Below, in pieces: positions 17,373-27,298 of a DNA stretch of 64,000 nt (its first letter is position 1; each line of letters begins with the position of its first letter). This DNA is from an uncultured Oscillospiraceae bacterium (GTDB lineage: Bacteria; Bacillota; Clostridia; Oscillospirales; Ruminococcaceae): NCBI GenBank assembly GCA_910587135.1, contig CAJULF010000006.1, forward strand, positions 1-64,000, given 5' to 3'. Below the pieces are notes generated by a model. It was given only the letters and a program-made list of their open reading frames with translations, did no database searches and was not told the DNA's origin. A program made the position numbers and the translations under genes.

Positions 17373-20213
17373 TTGCCAACAAACAAACAGAACAAATATA
17401 AGCTCCAGGATACCGCGAAGGACCTGGGAATAGAGAACAGCGAGCTTATCGAGCTGCTGGATAAAGCGTTCGGAGGAACGCCGAGAAAAGCTCAAAGCTC
17501 ACTCTCGGTTGACGAGATGGAGTACGTTCTTGAAAAGTTCACGAGAATGCACGAGGTGGAGAACGTAACGGCAGAGTTCAGCAGAACCAAGGATATCAAA
17601 ACGGAAAAATCCGCGGTAGTGCCGAAGAAAAAAGCCGCCGCCAAAAAGACTAAGAAAGATACCGACGAGGAAAAGGCTAAGGAGGAAAAGTCCGTTAAGG
17701 ATTCCGCCGAAAGACCCGAAAAGACGGTAAAAGCAGACAAGGCCGAAAAGCCCGAAAAGTCCGAAAAGTCTGAAAAGTCGGAGAAAAAGGAAAACAAAAA
17801 GCCCGAGGTTAAATCCGAACCGATCTCCGCGGCAGCCGAGCAGGCGAAGCCCGAAACGGCGGAAAAACCGCAGGAAAGCAAGCCTGAGGTCAAGAAAGCC
17901 GAGTCCGAGAAAAAGCCGGAGAAGCAGGAGAACCGCGAGAAGCCCGCTCCCAAGCCCTCGGGAAACAACCGCGACGGCAGGAACGAGCAGCGCGATCAGC
18001 GTGAAAAGCCCCGCGACAATCGGCGCGACGGACGCGACAACAGGGATAGCAGGGACAACCGCGATATCCGCAGAGATAACCGCGACAACAGGGATAATAA
18101 GGACAACCGTGCCGCAAAGACGGCAGCACAGGCGGTAAAGCCCGCCGCGAAGCCCGCCATAGACAGCAGCAAGATAAAGGTGAATACTCCTCCCGTACAT
18201 CAGAAATCCAAGGGAGAGGCTGTTCAGCGCGGTGAGCAGGTTACAAAGACCGTTGATACCAGAGGCAGCTATGTGGAGCTTGATAAGTACAACGAGCGAT
18301 ACGAGAGCATTGCTCCCGCCACGAAGATGAATAACGACAGCTTCCGCAGCAAGCAGAAGATACAGCAGAAGTCCCAGAAGAAGGGCGGCAAGCAGTATGG
18401 CGCAAAGCGTGAAACCGAAGCGCAGAAGCTTAAAAGGCTGGAGCTGGAGCGCGCGAGGAAGCAGCAGCTCAGGGTGCAGATACCCGATGAGATTACCGTG
18501 GGCGAGCTTGCCACAAGGCTTAAGGCTACTGCCACAGACGTTATCAAGAAGCTGTTCAATCTTGGTGTTATGGCGAGCATCAACGAGGTTATAGATTTTG
18601 ATACCGCTTCGCTTGTTGCGGAGGAGCTGGGAGCAAAGGTAGAGAAAGAGATAGTCGTTACCATAGAGGAGCGCTTGTTTGAGGACATCGAGGATAAGCC
18701 CGAGGATCTTCTGCCGCGTTCACCCGTGGTGGTGGTCATGGGTCACGTAGACCACGGAAAGACCTCTATTCTCGACTATATCAGGCAGTCGGGTGTTGCC
18801 GCGACAGAAGCGGGCGGCATTACCCAGCATATCGGCGCGTATAGGGTTCAGGTTGCTGACAGGGATATAACCTTCCTGGATACCCCCGGGCATGAGGCGT
18901 TTACCTCAATGAGAGCACGCGGCGCGATGATAACGGATATCGCCATATTGGTAGTGGCGGCGGACGACGGCATAATGCCGCAGACCGTGGAAGCTATCAA
19001 CCACGCAAAGGCTGCGGGAGTTTCAATAATTGTCGCGATAAACAAGATGGATAAAGAGGGTGCAAACCCCGAAAAGGTAAAGGAAGAGCTTACCAAGTAC
19101 GACCTCGTCTGCGAGGATTGGGGCGGCGACGTTATCTGCGTTCCCGTTTCCGCCAAGACGGGCGCGGGAATGGATACCCTGCTTGAAATGGTGGGACTGA
19201 CCGCGGACGTTCTGGAGCTGAAGGCAAATCCCAACAGACTGGCAAAGGGCGCGGTAATAGAAGCGCGTCTGGACAAGAGCAGAGGTCCCATCGCTACCAT
19301 GCTGGTACAGAACGGTACACTGCACACGGGCGATATTATCATCGCGGGTACGGCTGTCGGGCGCGTACGCGTAATGCACGACGATAAGGGCAGAACGGTT
19401 ACCGAAGCGGGTCCCGCCGTACCGGTTGAGATAATGGGTCTTGCGGAGGTTCCGTCGGCAGGCGATACGTTTGCGGCGGTAGAGGACGAGAAGCTTGCCC
19501 GCGAGCTGGTTGAAAAGCGCAAGCACGAGGCTAAGGAGGAGCAATTCAAGGCTTATCAGAAGGTTACCCTCGACAATCTCTTCTCCTCTATCGAGCAGGG
19601 CGATGTAAAGGAGCTGCCCATAATCGTAAAGGCGGACGTTCAGGGTTCTGTGGAGGCCGTACGGCAGTCGCTTGAAAAGATAACCAATGAGGAAGTGCGC
19701 GTCAGAGTAATTCACGGCGCTGTGGGCGCGGTAAGCGAGAGCGATGTAATGCTTGCTATGGCTTCGGGCGCTATCATCGTCGGCTTCAACGTAAGACCTC
19801 ACCCATCCGCGCAGGAGCACGCGAAGCGCGAGGGCATAGAAGTGCGTCTGTACCGCGTCATCTATGACGCTATCGAGGACATCACCGCGGCTATGAAGGG
19901 AATGCTTGCTCCGAAATTCCGCGAGGTCGAGCTTGGCAGAGTAGAGGTACGAAATATCTTCAAGATAACAAATGTCGGGATAGTTGCGGGTTCTTATGTG
20001 CTTGACGGAAAGGTAGCACGAAACGGACAGGTGAGAATAGTGCGCGATGGAATAATTATCGGCGACGATAAAATTGCGGGTCTGCGCCGCTTCAAGGAGG
20101 ACGTCAAGGAGGTTGCCGCGGGCTACGAATGCGGTATCAGCCTTGAAAAGTACACCGACATCAAGGAAGGTGACATCTTTGAAGCATATATGATGGAGGA
20201 GTACAGAGATTAA
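17373..20213 (+). CDS. infB: Translation initiation factor IF-2
   Basis: A 946-residue IF-2, the GTPase that brings fMet-tRNA to the 30S subunit. It has an N-terminal IF2N helix pair, a long low-complexity linker (about 70-300: K/E/P-rich, then repeats of DNRD), a second IF2N domain (about 365-415), then the G domain with GHVDHGKT at 457-464, DTPGHEAF and NKMD, followed by domains II-IV. The start is TTG 17373, with GGAGG 8 nt upstream; the earlier in-frame TTG at 17358 overlaps that site and is rejected. A small mobile element lies upstream. Confidence 0.96.
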   Translation: MPTNKQNKYKLQDTAKDLGIENSELIELLDKAFGGTPRKAQSSLSVDEMEYVLEKFTRMHEVENVTAEFSRTKDIKTEKSAVVPKKKAAAKKTKKDTDEEKAKEEKSVKDSAERPEKTVKADKAEKPEKSEKSEKSEKKENKKPEVKSEPISAAAEQAKPETAEKPQESKPEVKKAESEKKPEKQENREKPAPKPSGNNRDGRNEQRDQREKPRDNRRDGRDNRDSRDNRDIRRDNRDNRDNKDNRAAKTAAQAVKPAAKPAIDSSKIKVNTPPVHQKSKGEAVQRGEQVTKTVDTRGSYVELDKYNERYESIAPATKMNNDSFRSKQKIQQKSQKKGGKQYGAKRETEAQKLKRLELERARKQQLRVQIPDEITVGELATRLKATATDVIKKLFNLGVMASINEVIDFDTASLVAEELGAKVEKEIVVTIEERLFEDIEDKPEDLLPRSPVVVVMGHVDHGKTSILDYIRQSGVAATEAGGITQHIGAYRVQVADRDITFLDTPGHEAFTSMRARGAMITDIAILVVAADDGIMPQTVEAINHAKAAGVSIIVAINKMDKEGANPEKVKEELTKYDLVCEDWGGDVICVPVSAKTGAGMDTLLEMVGLTADVLELKANPNRLAKGAVIEARLDKSRGPIATMLVQNGTLHTGDIIIAGTAVGRVRVMHDDKGRTVTEAGPAVPVEIMGLAEVPSAGDTFAAVEDEKLARELVEKRKHEAKEEQFKAYQKVTLDNLFSSIEQGDVKELPIIVKADVQGSVEAVRQSLEKITNEEVRVRVIHGAVGAVSESDVMLAMASGAIIVGFNVRPHPSAQEHAKREGIEVRLYRVIYDAIEDITAAMKGMLAPKFREVELGRVEVRNIFKITNVGIVAGSYVLDGKVARNGQVRIVRDGIIIGDDKIAGLRRFKEDVKEVAAGYECGISLEKYTDIKEGDIFEAYMMEEYRD

Positions 20214-20227
20214 AATTGTGTCAGCGG

Positions 20228-20453
20228 AGTGTCGTCGCATCAGAATTTCAAAAAGCCGCGCGTGAAGTTTTGCGCAGCAATCGCGTGATGACTTATGCCA
20301 TTTTATAGCATTTTGCGCAAAACTCACCGCATGGCATATGCCGCGCGGTTCTCGCTAAACACGCGCAGTTGAGCGAAGTGCAACGCAGCGGGCTCAGTGA
20401 GAATTTTGAAATTCCTTTTAAATCATTTACTTCTCGTCAACAAAGCTTAACAG
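20228..20453 (+). repeat. Palindromic intergenic element, copy A3, with a nested hairpin module
   Basis: P1 GAATTTCAAAAA with TTTTGAAATTC. P3 is TCTCGCTAAACA with a paired partner near 20391-20402. The P2 position holds a larger insert, a hairpin module with arms GTTTTGCGC / GCGCAAAAC (20267-20325) also found in two other elements. The right flank CTTCTCGTCAAC is a diverged form of the family flank. It separates infB from rbfA. Confidence 0.7.
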
Positions 20454-20465
20454 AAAGGTTTTTTG

Positions 20466-20867
20466 ATGGCTAATTTTAATATAAAAAGACTTAACGAGGA
20501 TATTAAGCGGGAGATATCGGCGGCTGTGGGCGGCGTAAAGGATCCGCGGGTGGCTAAGAATTTCGTGACGGTCACTCACTGTGAGGTCACCAACGATCTG
20601 TCCTACTGCAAGGTTATGATTGCCTGTATGGGCGGTGAGGATCGTACCGCCAAGGCTGTCGAGGGAATGACGGCGGCGGCGGGCTATTTCAAAAAATGTA
20701 TTTCCTCACGCATAAGGGTGAGAAAGATCCCCGAACTTATTTTCCTTGCGGACAATTCGCTGGAATACAGCGAGCATATAGAGGATATCATTGCGGGATT
20801 CCATAAGGACGATCAGCGTGAGAGTGATACTGCGGAGGATACGGAGGAGCATAATGATGACGATTGA
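20466..20867 (+). CDS. rbfA: Ribosome-binding factor A
   Basis: A 133-residue RbfA, a KH-fold factor that matures the 16S rRNA 5' end in the 30S subunit. Family motifs are DPRV near residue 24, VT..EVTNDLSYCKV, and KIPEL.F..D.S...... near 85-100. An acidic tail (TAEDTEEHNDDD) follows. AAAGG lies 7 nt before ATG 20466. It overlaps the next gene by 14 nt. Confidence 0.92.
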   Translation: MANFNIKRLNEDIKREISAAVGGVKDPRVAKNFVTVTHCEVTNDLSYCKVMIACMGGEDRTAKAVEGMTAAAGYFKKCISSRIRVRKIPELIFLADNSLEYSEHIEDIIAGFHKDDQRESDTAEDTEEHNDDD

Positions 20868-21819
20868 CGTTGCATACGCGGCGGAATTTCTCAGAGAGAA
20901 TGACAACTACCTTATTCTCATGCACGCAAGTCCCGACGGCGACACGCTTGGCTGCGGCTGGGCGCTGTGCAGAACGCTGCGCCGCATGGGAAAAAAGGTT
21001 AACGCGGTTTGCCCCGACTCCATTCCTCATAAATTCGATTATATGTTCAGAGGACTGTCGGTGCAGGAGTTTGAAACGGAAAATATAATCTGCGTGGACG
21101 TTGCGGATACCAAGCTGCTGGGCGAAATGAAGGAACTGGGTGACAAGGCTGAGCTTTGCATAGACCATCACCTTTCCAACACGCACTACGCAAAAAGGGT
21201 GCTGGTGAAGTCCGAGTATGCGGCGGCGGCGGAGCTTGTCTACGAGGTCATCTGCGCGCTGGAAACGGATATCGACAGGGATACGGCAAACTGCATCTAT
21301 ACCGGTATCGCCACCGATACGGGCTGCTTCAAATACAGCAACACAACGCCGCAGAGCCATATGATAGCTGCGGTGATGATAAAGTGCGGAGCTGAAACCG
21401 CCGCTATAAACTACGCTATGTTCGACCTGAAAACGCAGGGGCGGCTTCAGTTGGAGCGCGAGGTTCTTAACGGCATAAAGTATTTTGAGGACGGCAAGGT
21501 TGCGCTTGTTTCCGTGCCGCTTTCGATGCTGGAGAACATTCCGGATATCGACAGTGACGACGTGGGCGCGATGTCGGCTCTGCCGCGGCAGATAGAGGGC
21601 GTTGAGGTCGGGATAACTCTAAAGGAAAAGAAAAGGGGAGTTTTCAAGGCTTCGCTGCGCTCGGGAGAAAATATCAACTGCGCCGAGATATGCATGAAAT
21701 TCGGCGGCGGCGGTCATGAGCGTTCCGCGGGCTGCTCGTTTACAAGCAGCTTTGAAGAAGCGGAAAGGGCTATTGTGGAGGCGTGCTGCGAGGCTGTCCG
21801 CAAATTCGGGGCTTTATGA
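20854..21819 (+). CDS. nrnA: DHH-family phosphoesterase (NrnA-type oligoribonuclease / pAp phosphatase)
   Basis: A 321-residue DHH-DHHA1 phosphoesterase like Bacillus NrnA, which degrades 2-5-mer RNA and hydrolyses pAp. Motifs: HASPDGDTLG near residue 25, CVDVAD near 80, DHHLSN near 107, and the DHHA1 GGGGHERSAG near the C-terminus. Length is normal (about 320). A GGAGGAG site serves ATG 20854 or ATG 20857. It overlaps rbfA by 14 nt and truB by 4 nt (ATGA), indicating one transcript. This position between rbfA and truB is usual in Firmicutes. Confidence 0.88.
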   Translation: MMTIDVAYAAEFLRENDNYLILMHASPDGDTLGCGWALCRTLRRMGKKVNAVCPDSIPHKFDYMFRGLSVQEFETENIICVDVADTKLLGEMKELGDKAELCIDHHLSNTHYAKRVLVKSEYAAAAELVYEVICALETDIDRDTANCIYTGIATDTGCFKYSNTTPQSHMIAAVMIKCGAETAAINYAMFDLKTQGRLQLEREVLNGIKYFEDGKVALVSVPLSMLENIPDIDSDDVGAMSALPRQIEGVEVGITLKEKKRGVFKASLRSGENINCAEICMKFGGGGHERSAGCSFTSSFEEAERAIVEACCEAVRKFGAL

Positions 21820-22688
21820 CGGGAATAATTATTGTGGATAAGCCGCAGGAGTTTACCTCCTTTGACGTTGTAGCTGTTATGCGCGGTCTGCTGCACACCA
21901 AAAAGGTGGGTCACGGCGGCACACTGGATCCTATGGCAACAGGTGTTCTGCCTATATTCGCGGGCGGCGCAACGAAGGCTGTCGACATTGTCCCGGATTC
22001 GGATAAGAGTTACCGCGCGGGCTTCGCGCTCGGATATAAAAGCGATACGCTGGATATATGGGGAAATGTTACGGGGAGCGGCATGGCAGCTGTTACGACA
22101 GCCATGCTTGAAAAGGCTTTGGAGAAGTTCCGAGGAGATATAATGCAGATTCCCCCCATGTATTCCGCCCTGAAGGTCGGCGGACAGAAGCTCTGCGACC
22201 TTGCGCGCAAAGGCATCGAGGTGGAACGCAAGCCCCGTCCGATACGTATCACGCGACTGGAGCGCGTCGAGTTTGACGGGCAAAAGGGAGTTATTGAAGT
22301 CGACTGCTCGGCGGGGACTTATATCAGAACGCTTATAGACGATATAGGCGCGGAGCTGGGCACGGGAGCTGTCATGACAAGCCTTGTGAGAACGAGAGCC
22401 TGTGGGTTTGATATCTCGCAAAGTCTGCCGTTGAATACTTTAAAGGAAATGAGCTATGAGGAGCTTTGCGGGAAGATACTCCCTGTGGAGAGCGTTTTTT
22501 CGGGGCTTTCGCGCATAGAGCTTGACGAAACACAGAAGCGGCTCTATCTTAACGGTGTGCGGCTCGATACGGACAGGCTCTCCTCAAAGCCGCCCGAAAA
22601 CGAGTTTTGCGCCGTTTTCGGCGGGGAGTTCCTTGGGGTCGCGAGAGCGACGGGCGGAGAGCTTGTTTCGGTCAAGAGATTTTCATAA
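21816..22688 (+). CDS. truB: tRNA pseudouridine-55 synthase
   Basis: A 290-residue TruB that converts U55 of the tRNA T loop to pseudouridine. The start of the fold reads GIIIVDKPQEFTSFD, and the catalytic aspartate lies in GHGGTLDPMATGVL near residue 40. SAGTYIRTL and a C-terminal PUA-like region are present. ATG 21816 overlaps the stop of the DHH gene (ATGA). Co-transcription with rbfA and ribF is normal. Confidence 0.94.
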   Translation: MTGIIIVDKPQEFTSFDVVAVMRGLLHTKKVGHGGTLDPMATGVLPIFAGGATKAVDIVPDSDKSYRAGFALGYKSDTLDIWGNVTGSGMAAVTTAMLEKALEKFRGDIMQIPPMYSALKVGGQKLCDLARKGIEVERKPRPIRITRLERVEFDGQKGVIEVDCSAGTYIRTLIDDIGAELGTGAVMTSLVRTRACGFDISQSLPLNTLKEMSYEELCGKILPVESVFSGLSRIELDETQKRLYLNGVRLDTDRLSSKPPENEFCAVFGGEFLGVARATGGELVSVKRFS

Positions 22689-22708
22689 AAAGACGGTGGT
22701 AACAGACA

Positions 22709-23611
22709 TTGATTGATATAACATACAACGGCATGATACCCGGGAAAACTGCGGTCGCGCTGGGATATTTCGACGGGCTTCACTTAGGTCATCTGGGTGT
22801 TATCCGCGCTGCTCTTTCCCAGGAAGGGCTAAGCTCGGCGGTCTTTACGTTTAACTGCGACACCACCCTGCCCAAATTCAAAAATCCCGAGGATATAATT
22901 TCCTTTGAGAACAAGAGGGAGCTGTTGAGCCGCGTCGGAGTGAACTATCTCTATGCGCCCGATTTCGCGGAGGTATGCGGGCTGACAGCGGAAGAATTTG
23001 TTTCGGAGATACTTGTAAAGCGGCTTAATGCGGGCTACGCCTGCTGCGGGACAAATTTCCGCTTCGGCAGGAACGGCAGCGGCACGCCCGGGCTTCTCGC
23101 GGAAATAGGCGCGAGGTATGATATGCGCGCCGAAACAGTTCCGGACGTGTGCCACAACAGAGTTATGATAAGCTCCACGCATATACGCGAGCTTATCCGC
23201 GGCGGGAACGTCGAGGAGGCTAACACGCTTCTCGGCTACGAGCTGTGGTACAGACTGCCGGTGGTGCGGGGGAACGAGATAGGCGGACGGCTGCTCTCCT
23301 TTCCCACGATAAACCAGATTATTCCGGAAACTAACGTTATCCCGCGTTTCGGCGTGTACAAGAGCTTTGTGCAGCTTGACAAGCGTAATTACCGCGGGGT
23401 CACGAATATCGGGGTAAAGCCCACGATAGAGAACCGCCGCGACGGGGACGGAGTGGTCATGGAAACACATATAATCGGCTTTGACGGCGATTTGTACGGT
23501 CAGAACGTTTCGGTGTCGCTGTGCGGATTTATCCGCCCCGAGCGGAAGTTCCCAGATTTAGAGGAGCTTAAAAAACAGATAGCCGCGGACAAGGAACTGG
23601 CGATGAATTAA
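22709..23611 (+). CDS. ribF: Bifunctional riboflavin kinase / FAD synthetase
   Basis: A 300-residue RibF that phosphorylates riboflavin to FMN and adenylates FMN to FAD. The N-terminal nucleotidyltransferase shows GYFDGLHLGH and ISSTHIRELI; the C-terminal flavokinase domain shows GRLLSFPTIN and GVTNIG.KPT. The start is TTG 22709, with a modest GGTGG site 9 nt upstream; no better start exists. It is the last gene of the translation operon. Confidence 0.92.
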   Translation: MIDITYNGMIPGKTAVALGYFDGLHLGHLGVIRAALSQEGLSSAVFTFNCDTTLPKFKNPEDIISFENKRELLSRVGVNYLYAPDFAEVCGLTAEEFVSEILVKRLNAGYACCGTNFRFGRNGSGTPGLLAEIGARYDMRAETVPDVCHNRVMISSTHIRELIRGGNVEEANTLLGYELWYRLPVVRGNEIGGRLLSFPTINQIIPETNVIPRFGVYKSFVQLDKRNYRGVTNIGVKPTIENRRDGDGVVMETHIIGFDGDLYGQNVSVSLCGFIRPERKFPDLEELKKQIAADKELAMN

Positions 23612-23729
23612 AGCGCCGAGCGACCTGAAAACCGTCAATACAGTCAAGGTCAGCCCCAAAACCGAGCGATACAGCTCGGAACGACCTGAAAATCAAGCGT
23701 TCAAAGCAGCGCTAAAAAAGATAAACATT

Positions 23730-23820
23730 GCGACCGCGCAGGAAATTTTCCGCGAGAGCTTGCGGAAACGGAGCGGATTTTTTGCGGGCGGGTCGCGGAA
23801 AAATTTTTTTAAATCAATAT
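23730..23820 (+). repeat. Palindromic element upstream of gltX, copy B2
   Basis: Outer helix GAAATTTTCCGCG (23742-23754) with CGCGGAAAAATTT (23794-23806), followed by the family-type TTTTAAATCAATA tail. The same interior appears in the opposite orientation at 34397-34463. The spacer before it (23612-23729) has a small CCGAGC/GCTCGG hairpin and a repeated CGACCTGAAAA. Confidence 0.65.
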
Positions 23821-23854
23821 TTTTAACTTAAAAAACGGAAAGGAAGATTAGATA

Positions 23855-25309
23855 ATGAATACAGTCAGAACCCGTTTTGCCCCCAGTCCTACGGGGTATA
23901 TGCATATAGGCAATCTGCGCACGGCGCTTTACACTTATCTGCTGGCGAAGAAGAACGGCGGAAAGTTTATTCTCAGGATAGAGGACACAGACAGGGAGCG
24001 CTATGTTGAGGGCGCGGTAGATGTTATATATAAGACGCTGCGTGACTGCGGGCTTAACTGGGACGAGGGTCCCGACGTAGGCGGCGAGTACGGTCCCTAT
24101 GTACAGAGTGAGCGCATGGGAATGTTCAAGGAATATGCGGAGAAGCTTGTGGAAAACGGTCACGCGTACCGCTGCTTCTGCACCAAGGAGCGGCTTGAGG
24201 AGCTTAGCGCGGTTCAGAAGGCAAGCAATATCTCTCCCATGTATGACCGCCATTGCCGTAATCTCTCCAAGGAGGAGACAGACGCTAATCTCGCGGCGGG
24301 AGTTCCTTATGTTATCCGGCAGGCTATTCCTACCGATGGCAGCACCACTTTCCACGATGAGATTTACGGCGATATTACGGTGGAAAATTCCATACTGGAC
24401 GACCAGGTGCTTATCAAGCAGGACGGAATGCCGACCTATAATTTCGCGAACGTTGTAGACGACCACACTATGGCTATAACCCACGTTGTAAGGGGCAACG
24501 AATACCTGTCCTCCGCGCCGAAATACGAGCTGCTGTACAAGGCGTTCGGTTGGGAATCTCCCACATACGTTCATGTTGAGCATATCATGAAAGACGCGCA
24601 CCACAAGCTGGCTAAGCGTGACGGCGACGCGTCGTTCCAGGACCTGCTGGACAAGGGCTATATGACCGAGGCTATATTGAATTATATTCTGCTGCTGGGC
24701 TGGGCGCCCAAGGGCGAAAAGGAGATATTCTCGCTAAATGAGATGATAGAGGAGTTTGACCTTGACGGAATTTCCAAATCTCCCGCGATATTCGACCCGC
24801 AGAAGCTAAAGGCGATCAACGCGCATTATGTGAGAGCGCTGCCCTCCGATGAATTCGCGAAAATAGCCGTGCCGTATATCAGGCAGACCTGCAAGCGCGG
24901 CGATATTGACATGGAGCTGCTATGTAATGTTCTGCAGCCCCGCGCGGAGCTGTTCACCGATATACCGGAGCAGGTTGATTTCATAGACAGCCTGCCCGAA
25001 TACGATATCGCGCTGTATAACAACAAGAAGATGAAGACCAACGCCGAGACCTCGCTTGACGCGCTGAAGAAGATACTCCCCGTGCTGGAGGGTCTGGAGA
25101 ATTTCACGCAGGAGAGCGTTCACGACGAGCTTTTCAGGCTGATAGAGCAAGAGGGTGTAAAGAACGGGGTTATCCTTTTCCCTCTTCGCGTGGCTCTCAG
25201 CGGAAAGCAGTTCACCCCGGGCGGCGGCGTGGAGCTTGCTGTTATTCTGGGCAAGCAGGACAGCATTGCGCGCATTAAAAAGGGAATAGAGCTTTTAGAG
25301 AATGTATAG
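23855..25309 (+). CDS. gltX: Glutamyl-tRNA synthetase
   Basis: A 484-residue class I synthetase charging tRNA-Glu (and, if GatCAB is present, tRNA-Gln). The HIGH-type motif is in PSPTGYMHIGNLRTA near residue 10 and the KMSKS-type motif is KLAKRDG near 250. Length matches the bacterial family. AAGGA precedes ATG 23855. No T-box is seen upstream; the spacer holds a palindromic element instead. Confidence 0.95.
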   Translation: MNTVRTRFAPSPTGYMHIGNLRTALYTYLLAKKNGGKFILRIEDTDRERYVEGAVDVIYKTLRDCGLNWDEGPDVGGEYGPYVQSERMGMFKEYAEKLVENGHAYRCFCTKERLEELSAVQKASNISPMYDRHCRNLSKEETDANLAAGVPYVIRQAIPTDGSTTFHDEIYGDITVENSILDDQVLIKQDGMPTYNFANVVDDHTMAITHVVRGNEYLSSAPKYELLYKAFGWESPTYVHVEHIMKDAHHKLAKRDGDASFQDLLDKGYMTEAILNYILLLGWAPKGEKEIFSLNEMIEEFDLDGISKSPAIFDPQKLKAINAHYVRALPSDEFAKIAVPYIRQTCKRGDIDMELLCNVLQPRAELFTDIPEQVDFIDSLPEYDIALYNNKKMKTNAETSLDALKKILPVLEGLENFTQESVHDELFRLIEQEGVKNGVILFPLRVALSGKQFTPGGGVELAVILGKQDSIARIKKGIELLENV

Positions 25310-25335
25310 AGAGTTTTCAGAAAGGCTTCACCTTT

Positions 25336-25364
25336 TTATCACGGGCAGGCGGTAAAATTATAAT
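25336..25364 (+). promoter_or_regulatory. Possible promoter of the ABC exporter operon
   Basis: TTATCA (25336-25341), 17-bp spacer, TATAAT (25359-25364). The -35 is weak. The predicted leader of about 230 nt contains a palindromic element. Confidence 0.4.
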
Positions 25365-25429
25365 GGATATTTGAGAGCTTACAGAGCAAAATCCGCGCGG
25401 GTAATGGCACGCGCAAATACGCGGAGCGC

Positions 25430-25590
25430 AGCGCCCGCGCAGGAATTTTTTGCGGCAGCCGAAGCGCGCAATATGGAGCAACGTTTTGCGCGGCGATCGT
25501 GTGGGTGCTTATGCGTTTGTGATATTTTGCGCAAAACTCTGAGGAGTGTTGCGTATGCGGGTGTGCCGTGAAAATTTCAAATCTAAATCA
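25430..25590 (+). repeat. Palindromic element upstream of the ABC operon, copy B3
   Basis: Outer helix GGAATTTTTTGCGGCA (25442-25457) with TGCCGTGAAAATTTC (25564-25578), an inner hairpin module with arms GTTTTGCGC / GCGCAAAAC (25483-25537), and the tail AAATCTAAATCAGGAGG, which supplies the ribosome site of the ATPase gene. Confidence 0.65.
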
Positions 25591-25600
25591 GGAGGGCATG

Positions 25601-26566
25601 ATGATCGAGGTTAAAAATCTCTGCAAAAACTACGGAAACAAGCAGGCGGTCAATAATATCAGCTTTTCCGCGGCAGAGAGCGAAATACTGGGCTTTCTCG
25701 GACCTAACGGAGCGGGAAAATCCACCACTATGAACATACTTACGGGATATCTCTCGTCGTCGGGCGGTGAAGCGCTGATAAACGGCGTTGATATACTTGA
25801 AGACCCCGTCGCGGCAAAAAAGGATATAGGCTATCTTCCCGAGCAGCCGCCGCTGTATCTTGATATGACGGTGGATGAGTACCTCGGGTTCGTGTACTCG
25901 CTGAAAAAGTGCAGGCTGCCCAAAAAGTCGCACCTTGACGAGATATGCGGTCTTGTGAAGATAACCGACGTACGCGGCAGAGTGATACGTAATCTGTCAA
26001 AGGGATATCGTCAGCGTGTGGGGCTGGCTCAGGCGCTGGTGGGAAATCCCAAGGTGCTGATACTGGACGAGCCCACGGTAGGACTTGACCCGAAGCAGAT
26101 AATAGAGATAAGAACACTGATAAAGCGGCTCGGAAAGAATCATACGGTGATTTTATCATCGCATATTCTGTCGGAGGTTCAGGCGGTCTGCGACAGGATA
26201 GTGGTTATAGATAAGGGAAAGCTCGTAGCGAACGATACCGCGGAGCATCTTTCGCATAACCTTTCCGCGGATCATAAGCTCACCGTGCAGATAGAGGGAC
26301 CCGCCAAAGAGGTGCAGTCGCTGCTCAGCGGAATTCCCGATATGGTGGAGGTGCATTTGAACCGCACCGTTGAGAAGAACGTTACGGAATACGAGCTTAA
26401 TGCCAAAGAGGGCGCGGATATCCGCCGCGAGGTGTTCAAGCGCATGGCGTCACGGAATTATCCCATTCTGCTTATGCGCAGCAGCGAGCTTACGCTTGAG
26501 GAGATCTTCCTTAAGCTTACCACAGGCGATTTTTACGGAAATATCGAGAACGGAGCGAAGAAATGA
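25601..26566 (+). CDS. ABC transporter ATPase (Gld/CcmA-type exporter)
   Basis: A 321-residue ATP-binding subunit of an ABC-2 exporter. Walker A GPNGAGKST, signature LSKGYRQRVG, Walker B VLILDEPTVGLD and the H-loop SSHILSE are all present, so it should be active. A C-terminal extension of about 90 residues is typical of the GldA/CcmA type. ATG 25601 is chosen because AGGAGG is 5 nt upstream; ATG 25598 is too close to it. The stop overlaps the permease gene by 4 nt. The substrate is unknown. Confidence 0.9.
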   Translation: MIEVKNLCKNYGNKQAVNNISFSAAESEILGFLGPNGAGKSTTMNILTGYLSSSGGEALINGVDILEDPVAAKKDIGYLPEQPPLYLDMTVDEYLGFVYSLKKCRLPKKSHLDEICGLVKITDVRGRVIRNLSKGYRQRVGLAQALVGNPKVLILDEPTVGLDPKQIIEIRTLIKRLGKNHTVILSSHILSEVQAVCDRIVVIDKGKLVANDTAEHLSHNLSADHKLTVQIEGPAKEVQSLLSGIPDMVEVHLNRTVEKNVTEYELNAKEGADIRREVFKRMASRNYPILLMRSSELTLEEIFLKLTTGDFYGNIENGAKK

Positions 26567-27282
26567 CAGCGATACTGAAACGCGAGTTTGCGTCCTATTT
26601 CACCTCGCCGCTGGGATATGTTTATCTGGCGGTGTTTTATGGGTTTTCGGGACTTTTTTTGTGGCTGACCTGTCTTACCACAGGCTCGGCGAGCCTTTCA
26701 AGCACCTTTTTGTGGATGTTTTTTATAATGATGATACTTATCCCTGTGCTTACCATGAGGACTATGGCGGACGATAAGCGCCAGAAGACCGATCAGCTCA
26801 CGCTCACAAGCCCAATCAGCCTTTTCGGACTGGTGGCGGGGAAGTTCCTGGCGGCGTTTTTGATATTCCTTATCGGAGCGCTGATAATGCTGATCTACGC
26901 GGTGTTTCTTTCCGTTGCGGTAGGAAACGCGGGCAACGTTTTCGGCTGGGCTTCTGTGTGGGGAAATTTTGTCGGAATAATCCTGATGGGCGGAGTATTT
27001 ATTTCCGCGGGAATATTTATCTCGGGACTGACGGAAAATCAGATGATAGCCGCTATCGGAAGCATTGGCGCGAATATATTGCTATGCCTTTTTGATATTA
27101 TTTCTGGATACGTTCCGGTGCAGTGGCTTAGCGACATTATCAATTCGCTGTCGGTATTTTACAAGTATCGGGAGTTCACCTACGGCATTTTCAGTCTTAA
27201 GAATATTCTGTTTTTCTTAAGCCTTATTGTCATATTCAACTTTCTGACGATGCGCGTTATAGAACGCCGCCGCTGGAGCTGA
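26563..27282 (+). CDS. ABC-2 permease (GldF-like)
   Basis: A 239-residue membrane protein with about six transmembrane segments. The motif ILIPVLTMRTMADDKRQKT near residues 59-77 is characteristic of GldF-like ABC-2 permeases. It overlaps the ATPase gene (ATGA) and is followed by a GldG-like gene, forming the usual Gld-type set. It probably moves a lipid, polysaccharide or protein cargo across the membrane. No function in gliding is implied here. Confidence 0.88.
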   Translation: MTAILKREFASYFTSPLGYVYLAVFYGFSGLFLWLTCLTTGSASLSSTFLWMFFIMMILIPVLTMRTMADDKRQKTDQLTLTSPISLFGLVAGKFLAAFLIFLIGALIMLIYAVFLSVAVGNAGNVFGWASVWGNFVGIILMGGVFISAGIFISGLTENQMIAAIGSIGANILLCLFDIISGYVPVQWLSDIINSLSVFYKYREFTYGIFSLKNILFFLSLIVIFNFLTMRVIERRRWS

Positions 27283-27298
27283 GAAAGGACGTGAACCA

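Noticed and set aside
19023..20327. 434-codon open frame on the minus strand opposite infB
   Set aside because: Fully antisense to the conserved infB gene, with no family motif or ribosome site.
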